In this document: positions 40,735-51,673 of the stretch, piece after piece
Numbering within the stretch: the first letter of the stretch is position 1
Layout of the letters: each line of letters starts with the position of its first letter
Assembly (NCBI RefSeq): GCF_000312545.1
Contig: NZ_HE997540.1
Location: 270,514 to 334,513 of the forward strand
DNA length: 64,000 nt
Origin: Bartonella senegalensis OS02
Lineage (GTDB): Bacteria; Pseudomonadota; Alphaproteobacteria; Rhizobiales; Rhizobiaceae
Direction: 5' to 3'
Notes under the pieces: generated by a model
Told to the model about the DNA's origin: nothing
Databases searched by the model: none
Seen by the model: only the letters and a program-made list of their open reading frames with translations
Program-made: the position numbers and the translations under genes

Positions 40735-41662
40735 AATTCTCAAGAAAACAAATAGCTATCGATTTTGTTATACCTATATTTGACAAAACAGTTTGACTGA
40801 GTTTTTATATTATGGCTGTTTCATGATTACAAAACTAAGTAAGGTAAAAGATTTTAATATCACCGGTGTGTAATTGAAAAAGACGTGTCTCTCTTTTAAA
40901 AACTCTCCAGTTCTGTCATGAAGTGTTATGATGGGGGGCTTATTATTATCATGCGCAATGCGTTTTTTCATTTAATTCTTTTAGATCCTGACATGTTAAT
41001 GGAAATACATTGCGCGTGTAAGATAAGTGAAAAAACACCAAATAAATTGTCTAGTATAATATTTATTCAAAGGCTCTAGTGAGCAATTTCAAGTGTTTCG
41101 ACTTTATTCTAGCTATAATGAATAATTATGCAAACTACGATTTTTATAAAGCAGTAAATTGTCATTCAATTTGATTAAGACTATGAACCTTTTTATCGCG
41201 GTTGATATAAACGAGGCCATATTCAAGCCTAATAAGGAAAGATAAATCAAATCAGCAAATTAGTGTGCAATGAAAAAAGGAATTTTGTACATTTTAAAAA
41301 TTTAAAGTTCCTTCAACTTACAATTGCTGTACATTTTCCTTTACTCTAGATTTTTATCTATTCTTATGCAAAAAATAACATTAAATCCACTGTACCCGTA
41401 GAAAGTTTTCAAGACTCATTTGAAAAAATAAAAAGTGTTCATAGGATATCTCTATTAGCCCTGTTTTGCATAATGGCTAGAATAATCCAATAAAATCAAA
41501 TCTATAGACCTCATAACCTTGATGAGCACGCACAAAATCTCCTACGTAAAATATATGTGTGAACCATTGGTATATTTCTCATCTTTCACTAAACGCTTAT
41601 GGAGGAAATTTTCCGTTCCCCTCCAGGTATAAATGATCACCTTATTTGAAAAGCTTTTATGC
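40735..41662. other. 930-base convergent gap between nhaA and lysC
   Basis: No supported gene. It contains an 11-base inverted repeat with one mismatch, CATGCGCAATG at 40950-40960 and CATTGCGCGTG at 41008-41018, and a TGTACATTTT direct repeat near 41286 and 41329. A 62-codon minus-strand frame (41542-41730) runs into lysC in another phase and is probably a shadow. No tRNA seen. Confidence 0.4.
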
Positions 41663-42916
41663 TTAACCCTTATCAAGTCCATAAACAGCATGTAATGTTC
41701 TGACCGCAAGTTCAGTATAAGCACTGTCAATCAAAATAGAAATCTTAATCTCTGAAGTCGTAATTGCTTGAATATTAATGCCCTTTTCAGCCAAAGCTCT
41801 GAAAGCCGTAGCAGCAACACCTGCATGGCTACGCATTCCAATACCAATAACAGATATCTTGGCAAGACCGCTTTCAGATTGAAGAACATCAAACCCAATC
41901 TCTTTACGATTTTTCTCAAGAAGTGCAACAGCCTTCTCTACATCTGCTGATGGTACCGTAAAAGTCATATCGGTCTTTGAACCATCTTCAGAAATATTTT
42001 GTACAATCATATCGACATTAATGCGCTCTTCAGCCAAGGGTCCAAAAATTGCTGCAGAGATCCCTGGGCGATCTGCAAGTCTACGGAGCGAAATTTGCGC
42101 TTCATCCTTAGCAAAAGCAATACCAGTAACATTCTGTTGTTCCACGATTTCATCCTCATCGCAAATAAGTGTTCCAGAAGAATTCATTGGATCCTCCATT
42201 AATGCATGAGGGTCCTCAAAACTTGAGCGCACGAAGGTACGGACGTTATGAACCATAGCTAACTCAACAGAGCGAACCTGTAAAACTTTTGCTCCAAGAG
42301 AAGCCATTTCCAGCATCTCTTCAAAAGCCACTTTTGGTAAACGACGTGCCTTAGGCTCTACGCGTGGATCCGTTGTATAAACACCGTCCACATCTGTATA
42401 AATATCACAACGATCAGCCTTTACAGCTGCTGCTATTGCGACAGCCGTTGTATCTGACCCACCACGCCCCAAAGTAGAAATCCGATTATCTGGCGCTAAC
42501 CCTTGAAAACCAGCAATAACTGCTACCTGACCTTCTTGAAAACGTTGTATTAAAAAAGATCCATCAATATCTGTAATACGCGCACTCCCATGCGCACTAT
42601 CCGTGTGAATAGGAATTTGCCAACCAAGCCATGAACGAGCATTTACACCTATTTCCTGAAGTGTAAGGGCCAGCAAACCAGCCGTTACCTGTTCACCAGA
42701 AGCAACGACCACATCATATTCGTAAGCATTTTTATGTCTTGGTGAAGCATCACGTGTCCACTGAACAAGCTCATTCGTTTTACCAGCCATTGCCGATACC
42801 ACTACGGCAACCTCATTGCCCGCATCTACCTCTCTTTTAACATGCTGTGCAACATTATAAATACGTTCAATGTCTGCTACAGATGTTCCGCCAAATTTCA
42901 TGACAATCCGCGCCAT
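41663..42916 (-). CDS. lysC: aspartate kinase
   Basis: It phosphorylates aspartate, the first step towards lysine/diaminopimelate, threonine and methionine. The N-terminal kinase domain has VMKFGGTSVAD and the later TLGRGGSDTTAVAIAAA with TDVDGVYTTDPR. Two C-terminal ACT domains follow (about 265-340 and 345-417), as in monofunctional, feedback-regulated enzymes. Length is about 417 residues, standard. Two ATGs are adjacent at 42919 and 42916. It is transcribed divergently from ubiG across a 190-base gap. Confidence 0.96.
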   Translation of the reverse strand: MARIVMKFGGTSVADIERIYNVAQHVKREVDAGNEVAVVVSAMAGKTNELVQWTRDASPRHKNAYEYDVVVASGEQVTAGLLALTLQEIGVNARSWLGWQIPIHTDSAHGSARITDIDGSFLIQRFQEGQVAVIAGFQGLAPDNRISTLGRGGSDTTAVAIAAAVKADRCDIYTDVDGVYTTDPRVEPKARRLPKVAFEEMLEMASLGAKVLQVRSVELAMVHNVRTFVRSSFEDPHALMEDPMNSSGTLICDEDEIVEQQNVTGIAFAKDEAQISLRRLADRPGISAAIFGPLAEERINVDMIVQNISEDGSKTDMTFTVPSADVEKAVALLEKNRKEIGFDVLQSESGLAKISVIGIGMRSHAGVAATAFRALAEKGINIQAITTSEIKISILIDSAYTELAVRTLHAVYGLDKG

Positions 42917-43109
42917 CAATAATACTCTTACCTTTACGTTTCTTATCTCAAACGACAGTAAGAATAAGGACTTACTCCCGTATCAAAAAACCCCTTTTCA
43001 CATACCCAATATCTATCCTTTGTGCAAGTCCACTCTATCTATGTTAATTTCCCTTCAATTTGAATAAAATCAACTTGACTTGATTATGAAAAAATAAAAA
43101 AAGAGCAAC

Positions 43110-43853
43110 ATGATAAATAAAACGCGCACCACACTTGATCAAAGTGAAATTGACCATTTTTCGCGCATTGCTGCTGAATGGTGGAATCCACAAGGGAAGT
43201 TTCGGCCACTGCATCAATTCAATCCAACACGCCTTGCTTACATTAGAGAAAAAATTTGTTTAGAATTTCATCGTGATCCTGTTTCACTGGCACCTTTTGA
43301 AAATTTAAAAATTCTCGATATTGGCTGTGGAGGTGGTTTGTTATGCGAACCAATGGCACGTCTTGGTGCTATGGTTGTAGGGGCTGATGCTGCTCAAACG
43401 AATATTGAAGTTGCAAAAATCCACGCAGCCCAAAATGGCCTTTCGATTGACTACCGCACCACTACTGCAGAAGCCCTCGCAACTGAGCGAGAACAATTTG
43501 ATATCATCCTTAATATGGAAGTTGTTGAACACGTCGCTGACGTTAATCTCTTGATAGAGGCTACAGCAAAAATGCTCAAGCCACAAGGATTGATGTTTAT
43601 TTCAACACTCAACCGTACATGGAAAGCATGGGGACTAGCTATTGTAGGCGCAGAATATATTTTACGTTGGCTTCCGAAAGGAACCCATAACTATAAAAAA
43701 TTTCTTAAACCTCGAGAACTGAAAAACATCTTATTACAAAACGCTCTCACTGTCATTGATGAGATCGGTATTACTTATAATCCATTAAACAACAGTTGGA
43801 ATCGTTCAAAAGATATGGACATTAATTATCTGCTTCTTGCAAAAAAGTCTTAA
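43110..43853 (+). CDS. ubiG: bifunctional ubiquinone O-methyltransferase UbiG
   Basis: A 247-residue SAM-dependent enzyme that performs both O-methylations in ubiquinone synthesis. The N-terminal [30 protein letters not shown] is diagnostic, followed by the SAM motif [33 protein letters not shown], and [19 protein letters not shown] and LKPRELKN mark the membrane-binding and C-terminal parts. The AAGAGCAAC upstream of the ATG is a modest ribosome-binding site. It is convergent with grxC, whose stop lies 11 bases away. Confidence 0.95.
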   Translation: MINKTRTTLDQSEIDHFSRIAAEWWNPQGKFRPLHQFNPTRLAYIREKICLEFHRDPVSLAPFENLKILDIGCGGGLLCEPMARLGAMVVGADAAQTNIEVAKIHAAQNGLSIDYRTTTAEALATEREQFDIILNMEVVEHVADVNLLIEATAKMLKPQGLMFISTLNRTWKAWGLAIVGAEYILRWLPKGTHNYKKFLKPRELKNILLQNALTVIDEIGITYNPLNNSWNRSKDMDINYLLLAKKS

Positions 43854-43864
43854 GCGAGCATGGT

Positions 43865-44128
43865 CTACAATTGCTGTACGTCCTGCAACAAAGAATCGAG
43901 CTTCCCCTCATCTTCTAAAGCGTAAAGATCATCACAACCACCAACATGGTAATTCCCTATAAAAATTTGTGGAAATGTATTACGTCCATTGGCTCGCTGC
44001 ACCATTTCTTGGCGAAGAGACGTTGATGCATCAATATTTGTATATTTTACCCCTTTTTTATCAAACAAATCACGTGCTCTCTTGCAGTAAGGACAGTTAG
44101 GACGTATATAGAGTATGATCTCTTTCAT
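43865..44128 (-). CDS. grxC: glutaredoxin 3
   Basis: An 87-residue dithiol glutaredoxin with the active site CPYC at residues 12-15 of MKEIILYIRPNCPYCKRARD. The cis-proline lies in NTFPQIFIGNYHVGG, and GGCDDLYALEDEGKLD matches the glutathione-binding end. I set the start at 44128, where GGAG lies nine bases upstream; a longer frame to 44179 overlaps comF. The comF gene ends 48 bases upstream in the same direction, an arrangement common in Rhizobiales. It draws on the glutathione made by gshA. Confidence 0.94.
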   Translation of the reverse strand: MKEIILYIRPNCPYCKRARDLFDKKGVKYTNIDASTSLRQEMVQRANGRNTFPQIFIGNYHVGGCDDLYALEDEGKLDSLLQDVQQL

Positions 44129-44175
44129 CGTGTTTTCTCCAATGTTTTCAAAGTATTTATAAATTAAAGATTCTC

Positions 44176-44961
44176 TCAAGAATCAGGAAATATAGAAGCC
44201 TCTTTTAGTACACGTGAAAATGTTAGCACATCAACTTGACGCGCCCCTGCATGTTTTAATGTTGCTGCTGCGGCTGTAACTGTCGCGCCTGTTGTGAAAA
44301 CATCATCAATGAGCAAAATAGAACGTCCCTTTAGATATTTTTTAACTTTACCCGGCACTTCAAAAGCATTCAGCACATTCAGTTTTCGTTCCCTGGCAGA
44401 TAAATTCACCTGCGGGCGAGTATGTCGACAACGTACGAGCCAACCGGGCTTAAATTCTTTTTTCTGTGCTTTTGCAATATAACGCGCAAGCTCAGCAGAT
44501 TGATTATAACGTCGCTTCAAAAAACGACGAAAATGCAAAGGAACAGAAATAATAATATCGCAATCCTCGATAATCTCCCGTCCAGCAGAAACCATCCAAT
44601 TTGCCATAAAAGATGCCAATTCTATATGATCACCATATTTCAATCGCATTACCAAAGATTGTGCCACCCCCTTATGAACAATAACCGAGCGAACACGCGA
44701 AAAAGGATGAGAATTTTGAAGCGCTTCACCACTGAGAAAACCATCCCCCATATCACAAACAAAAGGGACACCCATAACAGGACAATAAGGTTTCGTGATA
44801 AATTGGAGACCTTTCCAACACTCAGAACAAATGGTACCATAAGCAGAAACTTTTTGCTTACATCCAGGACACATCGGCGGATACAAAATTGCGAGCAAGC
44901 GTTCAATAAACTTACTAAATATATTCCCGCCATTTAAAGCCACTTCTTGAAAGCAGAACAT
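44176..44961 (-). CDS. comF: ComF-family phosphoribosyltransferase-like protein
   Basis: A 261-residue protein. The N terminus carries a probable zinc site with four cysteines (C31 and C34 in CPGC, C45 and C48 in CSECW). The C-terminal half is a type I PRTase fold with the PRPP motif LLIDDVFTTGATVTAAAATLK and the RRYNQSAELARYIAK segment. ComF proteins assist DNA uptake in naturally competent bacteria and also act in DNA metabolism elsewhere; no other competence gene is in this window. It precedes grxC. Confidence 0.87.
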   Translation of the reverse strand: MFCFQEVALNGGNIFSKFIERLLAILYPPMCPGCKQKVSAYGTICSECWKGLQFITKPYCPVMGVPFVCDMGDGFLSGEALQNSHPFSRVRSVIVHKGVAQSLVMRLKYGDHIELASFMANWMVSAGREIIEDCDIIISVPLHFRRFLKRRYNQSAELARYIAKAQKKEFKPGWLVRCRHTRPQVNLSARERKLNVLNAFEVPGKVKKYLKGRSILLIDDVFTTGATVTAAAATLKHAGARQVDVLTFSRVLKEASIFPDS

Positions 44962-45146
44962 CGTTAATTTAGGCTTTTATAGCTTCCCTATGCAAAAAAA
45001 TCCTTTTACATTTTTTAACTTTAATTCCTTTAAAAACTCTTACTTCTTATAAATTTGCTTTTCTTTCACATCATAAACTTGACAAAGCTTGTCAAAAATG
45101 AACCCTCTCAAAATATAAGCAGTACAAATCTAAAGACCTTAATGCT

Positions 45147-46031
45147 ATGTCGCATCCTTTCATTTTTGACCACAACCGCATTGAACAATTCCGCAAACGT
45201 GCTTTTCAAAAAGCAAAAAAAGGATATGACTTTCTACTGTCCTACATGGCTGAAGATCTCTCTAAACGTCTCAGTACTGTTGATCGTTTCTTTACATTAG
45301 CTTTAGATTTACACAGCCATACAGACCTTGCAGCGCAAACCCTCATAAAATCTGGAAAAGTCCATTCTATAGAACGCGTTGAAACCGACATGCTTTATCA
45401 GAGCCATGACGAAAAATTTCATTTACGTTCTCGAGAATTTCTTGATTTTCCTCAAAATTACTGTGACCTTATCGTTTCACTGCTTTCATTACAACTGACC
45501 AATGATACCCCTGGTGTTCTTAGTCAGATAAAAAATATCCTTAAACCAGATGGCTTATTTCTAGCTGTTATGGCGGGGGCTGGTACGCTCGCAGAATTAC
45601 GTGAATGCCTCTTGCAAGCTGAAATTGAAATCTATGGCGGAGCAAGCCCACGAATCTCTCCTTTTGCCGACATTCGTGAGGTAGGTGCTCTTTTACAGCG
45701 TATTGGTTTTGCTCTCCCTGTAGCAGATATTGAAGATGTCACAATACGTTACAATACAATGTTTGATCTCATAAATGACCTGAGAGCTATGGGAATGCAA
45801 AATGCGCTCATCAATCGCTCACGACGCCCTGTATCCAAGCGCTTTTTTCTCCGCGCGGCTGAAATTTATGCACAACGATTTAGCGACCCCGATGGCCGCA
45901 TTCGCGCGCATTTTTCTTTCATTTGGCTCTCTGGGTGGGCTCCTCATCCCAATCAACAAAAACCTATAAAACCCGGCTCAGCACAAATATCTCTTGCAGA
46001 TGCTTTAGTAAAACAGTCAAAAAAAACATAA
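45147..46031 (+). CDS. SAM-dependent methyltransferase, NDUFAF5/BioC-like
   Basis: A 294-residue class I methyltransferase with a family-typical N terminus (IFDHNRIEQFRKRAFQKAKKGYDFLLSYMAEDLSKRLSTV, beginning at residue 6) and the post-I region ALDLHSHTDLAAQTL. YCDLIVSLLSLQLTNDTPGVLSQIKNILKPDGLFLAV is the characteristic methyltransferase stretch. This pattern matches the alphaproteobacterial relatives of mitochondrial NDUFAF5, which modify a complex I arginine; the BioC family is related. The comF gene is divergent upstream, and the transporter gene is convergent downstream. Confidence 0.8.
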   Translation: MSHPFIFDHNRIEQFRKRAFQKAKKGYDFLLSYMAEDLSKRLSTVDRFFTLALDLHSHTDLAAQTLIKSGKVHSIERVETDMLYQSHDEKFHLRSREFLDFPQNYCDLIVSLLSLQLTNDTPGVLSQIKNILKPDGLFLAVMAGAGTLAELRECLLQAEIEIYGGASPRISPFADIREVGALLQRIGFALPVADIEDVTIRYNTMFDLINDLRAMGMQNALINRSRRPVSKRFFLRAAEIYAQRFSDPDGRIRAHFSFIWLSGWAPHPNQQKPIKPGSAQISLADALVKQSKKT

Positions 46032-46046
46032 GCTTCACCATGAAAA

Positions 46047-47402
46047 TTATTTTTCAAAGATGCTTTTATCCGTCATCCGTAACATCTGACTGGTTATAGT
46101 TCCAGCCAACATTGAATCACTTACATTGAGAGCTGTGCGTCCCATATCAATAAGAGGTTCAATAGACATCAGTACAGCAACCAAAGAAACAGGAAGCCCC
46201 ATAATTGGCAACACGATCAAGGCAGCAAAAATAGCACCACCACCAACACCAGCAACACCAATAGAACTCAGCGTTACAACACCAACAAGCGTAGCAATCC
46301 ACATAGGATCAAGAGGATTAATACCCATAGAAGGGGCTATCATGGTTGCAAGCATTGCTGGATAAAGACCTGCACAACCATTTTGTCCAATTGTTGCCCC
46401 AAAAGAGGCTGCAAAACTGGCTATTGATTGCGGTACACCAATCGATTGCGTTTGGGCCTCAATATTTAAAGGAATACTTGCAGCACTTGAACGACTGCTA
46501 AAAGCAAATGTCAAAACTGGTAAAACCTTTTTGAAAAAACGAAAAGGATTGATTCCTGATATACCAAGTAATACCCCATGAATTGCAAACATAAAAATAA
46601 TACCAACATAGGAGGCGATAATAAAAACCAATAAATTTAAAATATCTGCAACATGCGAAGATGCTCCTACTTTAGTCATAAGTGCAAAAATGCCATAAGG
46701 CGTCAAAGCAATCACAATACGGACTAACCGCATAATCCAAGCTTGTGCCACTTGAATAAATAAAAGTGCTTTTTCCCCTTTATCTGGATCATCTTTTTTT
46801 AAAAGAAGAACCGCTGCCCCTAAAAAAGATGCAAAAATAACAATACTGATAATTGAAGTACGCTTAGCCCCACTTAACTCAGCAAAGGGATTTTTAGGAA
46901 TCAAGGATAAAATCATCTTTGGAATATTCATGTCCCCAAGTTGAGAAATACGATCCCCGAGAACAGCAGAAACATTTTGCTCTTCATGCACCAAACCACT
47001 CGCCGTTAATCCAAAGGCATTAACAACCAAAACGCCAACCAACGCTGAAAGAGCAGTTGTAAAGAGCAATATTGAAATTGTCATTATACTCATTTTGCCA
47101 ACAGCATAAACAGAATGCAAATGAGCAACCGCTGAAACGATAGAGACAAAAACCAATGGCATAACAATCATTTGTAGCAACAAGATATAGCCGTTTCCAA
47201 CAATGTTAAACCATTCAACGGATTTCAATAAAGTGGCTTCACCTTCTCCATAAATAACTTGCAAAACACTACCAAAAATCAAACCAACGATAAGCCCTAG
47301 CATAACACGTAGTGAGAGGCTCCATTCCATCCTCTTACTTTGGGCAATCCATAACAAAAAAATAATAAATAGAAATACATTGATGAAAAAATTAAATGCC
47401 AT
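46047..47402 (-). CDS. L-cystine uptake transporter, TcyP-like (dicarboxylate/amino acid:cation symporter family)
   Basis: A 451-residue polytopic transporter of the DAACS family. The opening [40 protein letters not shown] (first residues) and [29 protein letters not shown] are typical of the cystine-specific TcyP/YdjN branch rather than of GltP/DctA. The hairpin [18 protein letters not shown] and [14 protein letters not shown] carry the substrate-binding region. Cystine uptake would supply cysteine for glutathione made by gshA, 2 kb away. Substrate is inferred from subfamily resemblance. Confidence 0.82.
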   Translation of the reverse strand: MAFNFFINVFLFIIFLLWIAQSKRMEWSLSLRVMLGLIVGLIFGSVLQVIYGEGEATLLKSVEWFNIVGNGYILLLQMIVMPLVFVSIVSAVAHLHSVYAVGKMSIMTISILLFTTALSALVGVLVVNAFGLTASGLVHEEQNVSAVLGDRISQLGDMNIPKMILSLIPKNPFAELSGAKRTSIISIVIFASFLGAAVLLLKKDDPDKGEKALLFIQVAQAWIMRLVRIVIALTPYGIFALMTKVGASSHVADILNLLVFIIASYVGIIFMFAIHGVLLGISGINPFRFFKKVLPVLTFAFSSRSSAASIPLNIEAQTQSIGVPQSIASFAASFGATIGQNGCAGLYPAMLATMIAPSMGINPLDPMWIATLVGVVTLSSIGVAGVGGGAIFAALIVLPIMGLPVSLVAVLMSIEPLIDMGRTALNVSDSMLAGTITSQMLRMTDKSIFEK

Positions 47403-49487
47403 TGTATATGCCCACTATTGTTATGCGTGATATTTGAAAATGAAATATAAAGCTTACAAGGCATTTACAAAATCATTATTTTTTTTAATTTATAGGTTAG
47501 AAGAGAAATTTTTATCTACTAAAAATTCTTTAAGGAAGATAAAAAATCAATTGAAATTATTCCCCTGTTATTCATAAAATTTTCGAACAGCATCAAATAT
47601 AAAAACTATCCCTTAGATTCCGATATGAAAAAACAGCTTCATTATGCCTTATCCGTATGCATAATGTTATTATTCTTTCTTGATCTGTAAAGCAACAAAA
47701 TCTTTATTAATGATACATAAACTGCAGGACAATTGCAGAACGTCTGTTTCCGAATACAATAGCAAATCATCTTACCAATTTTATTATCGATATTTTGTGA
47801 GGGTCTTTATCACACCCTCTTTTAAAATATGCATCACTCTTATTGTTAAGAGCTTTTACACATCCTTTTCCATCTCTCAGCGTAATTCTCTTTTTTATAA
47901 AATATTCCTTCTAAACAATAAGAATATAAACGCGAAGATTTTTGAATCTATCACATCATGTTTAGAAAAATACGATATGTTTTATACGCCTCATTAATAT
48001 AATTTTGCACAAATTATCATCAAATAAAGACAATACATACCCTTTAACCGATGTAAAAAAATGAATCATTCATCACGGTAACGATTTTATGGAAAATTTA
48101 CCTCCTTATTCAAACGATAGCTAAGTTTCCTGATGCCGTATAACTTGATCTTCTGTATTGATCTTATTTGGATATAATCAGATAAATACTCCCAATCGGT
48201 ACAATAAATTTTACCAGACATACTTCAATAAAAACTAGGAGGATTTAGAGTACCGTGAACAAATGAAAATAGCGAAAGAATATATTTCAGGAGGCACATA
48301 AAACCTGTTATATTTACAGAATATGATAACGGGCAATTTCGGCAATATTGAACAGAGTTACAAATTAATCCTTACAAATTGGATATTTCAAAATATTACC
48401 ATATAATGCTTATTTTTGTGAACCCTTTACCGCTTTATGGCAAAGCGATAAAGAAAAATTAAGGCTGTTATCTTATAACTTCAAAACGAAATTTAAGACT
48501 TTTCCAAGCGAATACAATCAAATACAATGCTGATTGTAATAATTTAGAAAGAATTTTCTTTCTAGAAAAATGTCCTATAAATTTTCATGATCCAATGTTT
48601 GAGTAGGCAAAAAAGTTTTTACCTTCTCCAACTGATATGAGCTAATGAGAACAGATTATGCATCCAGAGAAAATGATAACGTGTAATTCTATAATTTTTA
48701 AAAAATATAACTATTTTTTACATTCTTACTATACAATTATATCATAAAAAAGAAGTGATAAGTCACCACTAAGATCGATAAAATCGCCAGTAAGATATTG
48801 TTATTTTAAAAGAGAAAAATAATGCACTCTCTGTCTTGAATTCACAACAAACTTTTTTGCTGCTTATCAGAACAAAAAATTAGCTCCTGTTCTGTGTTCC
48901 TATTTCAAGTAACAAAACGTTTTACATTTATAATAGATATTAACATGTCTTGATACAAAAAAGAAACAATTATAGGATAGACTATAGATAATGAGGAATA
49001 AAATAAGCGTTTACATTGAAAGCATATTAAAAAACACTTTTTAGAACAATGTATCAATTTATAAAGCTAATTTATTGTTTTTTCACTTTAATGAAAAGCT
49101 TTAATGCAACTATGTCTCCTCATTTGAAACCTGTCTTAGAATAAATTAAAAAAAATCTTTTTCTAGCTAAACCAAAAGGGGAATTGGTCTGTGAATAAAA
49201 AACTTAAGAAAGGGCTAAATACGCCTTTTCTTATTAAGAGTTTGAATGCAAAAATAGAGACAGCTTATGATTAAGAAAATATCATGATTGTGCTGATCTG
49301 TTGCTTGCATAAATAAAAAAGATAACAGTGCCTAATAAATTTTATGTTGTACACTTCATGGACAAGCACCAGAAAGTGGAATAAAGAAAAAGGTGAGAGA
49401 TCTCTCTTAAAGAAAGTCTGCGAATGAACTGCAACAATGGTATGTACTTCTTCCCAAAATATACAGGGATTTTTCTTGCTTTAAAAT
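47403..49487. other. 2.1-kb gap without an intact gene
   Basis: The longest gene-free stretch in the window. The 105-codon frame at 47680-47997 has no good ribosome-binding site and a random composition. Around 48255-48480 there is a stretch that reads like protein across frame changes (EYREQMKIAKEYISGGT, KPVIFTEYDNGQFRQY, INPYKLDISKYYH and RLLSYNFKTKFKTFPSEYN); see the separate entry. No tRNA, integrase or repeat match is recognised elsewhere. Confidence 0.45.
48250..48490 (+). pseudogene. possible decayed coding fragment, unidentified
   Basis: Successive frames give protein-like text broken by stops and shifts: EYREQMKIAKEYISGGT, then KPVIFTEYDNGQFRQY, then INPYKLDISKYYH, then RLLSYNFKTKFKTFPSEYN. 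The residue mix is less random than in the surrounding sequence. AGGAGG is present upstream at about 48238. I recognise no family. It may be a relic of a lost gene or chance. Confidence 0.3.
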
Positions 49488-50861
49488 TTAATAGACACAT
49501 TCTAAAAAAACAGGTTCCACAGATTGATCCCAAATAGAATGATAAAGAGATAAAAATTTATCAGCCTCTGTTTGTCCCATTGCAATCACCTCTTCTAAGG
49601 GAACCAAAAAATTTGTTTCATCTAAACCATTAGCATCACACTGCCGACGATTTTTTAAACCCTTGCGTGAAATAGCAACAGCCTGACGGGCTAGCTCTAA
49701 AATGATTGTCTGACGAAAAGGTGTTTTTAATCCTTCTTTAGGGACACGTTTGCGCATATCCAAAACTTCTTCAAAACACCAGTCTTTTGTTAAAGCCTCG
49801 GCTTCATTAAGCGCTTCACTATCATAAAGAATCCCAACCCAAAAAGCTGACAAAGCACAAATATGCTTCCAAGAACCACAATCAGCACCTCTCATTTCCA
49901 AAAATCGTTTTAAGCGGACTTCAGGAAATAAAGTCGATAGATGATTAATCCAATCCCCCATATTGGGTCTTGCATTTACAACCTGCCCTCTTAAGGCTCC
50001 ATTCATAAATTGACGAAAAGTTATATGTGTACAATCGTAATAGCGCCCCTCACGCAGAACGAAATACATTGGAACATCAAGCGCCCATTCAACGTAATCG
50101 ACAAAACCAAAACGCTCAGAAAATACAAAGGGAAGAACCCCTGTCCTCTGATTATCAGTGTCACACCAAATTTCAGAACGCCAAGACAAAAAGCCATTCG
50201 GACGCCCCTCAGTAAAAGGTGAACTGGCAAATAATGCTGTGGCAATGGACTGCAATTTCATTGACACTTGCATTTTTCGCCGCATATCCGTTTCTGATGA
50301 AAAATCAAGATTAACCTGAACAGTTGATGTGCGATACATCATATCAAGACCACTATGACCAACTTTTGGCATATAATCGGCCATAATCTGATAACGTGAC
50401 TTAGGCATTCGCGGAGTTTCAGCTAATGTCCACTTTGGACTAGCACCAATGCCTAGAAAACCAATACCCAAAGGCTCTGAAATTTTCTTGAGAAGAGTTA
50501 AATGCTCAATTACCTCGCAATAAGTATCACCAATCGTTTTTAGTGGTGCGCCAGATAATTCAAATTGTCCTCCAGGTTCCAAAGAAATAGCGCCTTGACC
50601 AACAGATCCGACAAGCCCAATAATATTTCCTTCATCTAAAATAGGCTTCCACCCTAACGCTCTTTGCATTCCCTCTAAAAGTGCGCGTATTCCCCTCGAA
50701 CCTTCATAAGGAACAGGACGAAAATCGCCTCTATAAAAGGGAAATTTTTCATGTTCTGTACCAATACGCCAATCATGCTCTGTTTTACATCCCCCTTGGA
50801 AATAGCTAACCAAGGAATCCAAGTTAGAAATTTCACTTTCATCAGCTATATCAAGCGCCAT
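49488..50861 (-). CDS. gshA: glutamate-cysteine ligase (plant/alphaproteobacterial type)
   Basis: It joins glutamate and cysteine, the first step of glutathione synthesis. At 457 residues it matches the GCS2-type enzymes of plants and alphaproteobacteria, not the E. coli type. Typical segments are WRIGTEHEKFPFY, GNIIGLVGSVGQGAISLEPGGQFELSGAPL, FLGIGASPKWTLAETPRMPKSRY and MMYRTSTVQVNLDFSSE. It lies 70 bases downstream of rsmE in the same orientation, as in several Rhizobiales. The mature enzyme is cytoplasmic. Confidence 0.95.
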   Translation of the reverse strand: MALDIADESEISNLDSLVSYFQGGCKTEHDWRIGTEHEKFPFYRGDFRPVPYEGSRGIRALLEGMQRALGWKPILDEGNIIGLVGSVGQGAISLEPGGQFELSGAPLKTIGDTYCEVIEHLTLLKKISEPLGIGFLGIGASPKWTLAETPRMPKSRYQIMADYMPKVGHSGLDMMYRTSTVQVNLDFSSETDMRRKMQVSMKLQSIATALFASSPFTEGRPNGFLSWRSEIWCDTDNQRTGVLPFVFSERFGFVDYVEWALDVPMYFVLREGRYYDCTHITFRQFMNGALRGQVVNARPNMGDWINHLSTLFPEVRLKRFLEMRGADCGSWKHICALSAFWVGILYDSEALNEAEALTKDWCFEEVLDMRKRVPKEGLKTPFRQTIILELARQAVAISRKGLKNRRQCDANGLDETNFLVPLEEVIAMGQTEADKFLSLYHSIWDQSVEPVFLECVY

Positions 50862-50929
50862 AACTTATTGTATCCCATCATCAGTTTCATCCTTTTAAAG
50901 GAATCGTTTAGAATGACTTTATAGATTTC

Positions 50930-51673
50930 TCAATCCATTGACCAATCTCCTATAGTAGCATTCAGGAGAGCCAAAGCAGCAACAGCTGCAGTGTCAGCGC
51001 GTAAAATACGCGGGCCTAATGGTATCGAAATTACAAAGGGGTGTTTTTTTAAAAAGTTCCGTTCCTCTTGACTAAAGCCACCTTCTGGTCCAATAAGAAC
51101 GCCCATTGCTGTCGTTCCACTCTTTTTTAAAAGAGGTAATGGATTATAGGGGGTGTACGCTTCATCACAAAAGAACAAAGGTTGTGTCTCATCCCAAAGT
51201 GTCAAAAATTCTGCTAACGACACAGCGGGTACGCATTGAGGCAAAGATAAAATACCACACTGTTGAGAAGCTTCAATAACATTAGATTCCATACGCGCCA
51301 TATTGACACGGGTAACCTGTGTATGATGCGTTATCACGGGCTGCAAAACCGATACCCCCATTTCTACAGCTTTTTGCACCATGTAATCCAAACGCGCAGT
51401 TTTGAGTGGAGCAAAACAGTAAATAAGATTCGAAAGCGCTGTTTGAAATCTCTCTTGATGGATGAGCTGAACCACAACAAACTTCTTCTTAATGGTGACG
51501 AGTTTAGCAAGCCATTCACCATCCTGTCCATTAAAAAGTAAAATTTCCGCTCCTTCTTGCATACGCAAGACATGTACAATATAAGCAGCTTGCTGTCCTT
51601 CTATTTTTATTTTTTCATTTATAACAAGTGGCTGTCGAACAAATAATCTTTTAAGTTTATAATTTATGCGCAT
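50930..51673 (-). CDS. rsmE: 16S rRNA (uracil1498-N3)-methyltransferase RsmE
   Basis: A SPOUT-class methyltransferase of 247 residues from the ATG at 51673 (MRINYKLKRLFV). The frame extends to 51730, but those residues form a hydrophobic stretch unlike the family. The N-terminal PUA-like part reads YIVHVLRMQEGAEILLFNG. The knotted C-terminal domain contains GVLIGPEGGFSQEE and SIPLGPRILRADTAAVAALALLNA, the SAM-binding signature. The gene is followed by gshA. It is transcribed divergently from the small membrane-protein gene at 51877. Confidence 0.94.
   Translation of the reverse strand: MRINYKLKRLFVRQPLVINEKIKIEGQQAAYIVHVLRMQEGAEILLFNGQDGEWLAKLVTIKKKFVVVQLIHQERFQTALSNLIYCFAPLKTARLDYMVQKAVEMGVSVLQPVITHHTQVTRVNMARMESNVIEASQQCGILSLPQCVPAVSLAEFLTLWDETQPLFFCDEAYTPYNPLPLLKKSGTTAMGVLIGPEGGFSQEERNFLKKHPFVISIPLGPRILRADTAAVAALALLNATIGDWSMD

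Noticed and set aside
44422-44937. 171-codon plus-strand frame
   Set aside because: It is antisense to comF, which has diagnostic motifs; composition is that of a shadow frame.
47680-47997. 105-codon plus-strand frame in the long gap
   Set aside because: No convincing ribosome-binding site, low-complexity composition rich in Ser, Phe, Tyr and Ile, and no recognisable motif.
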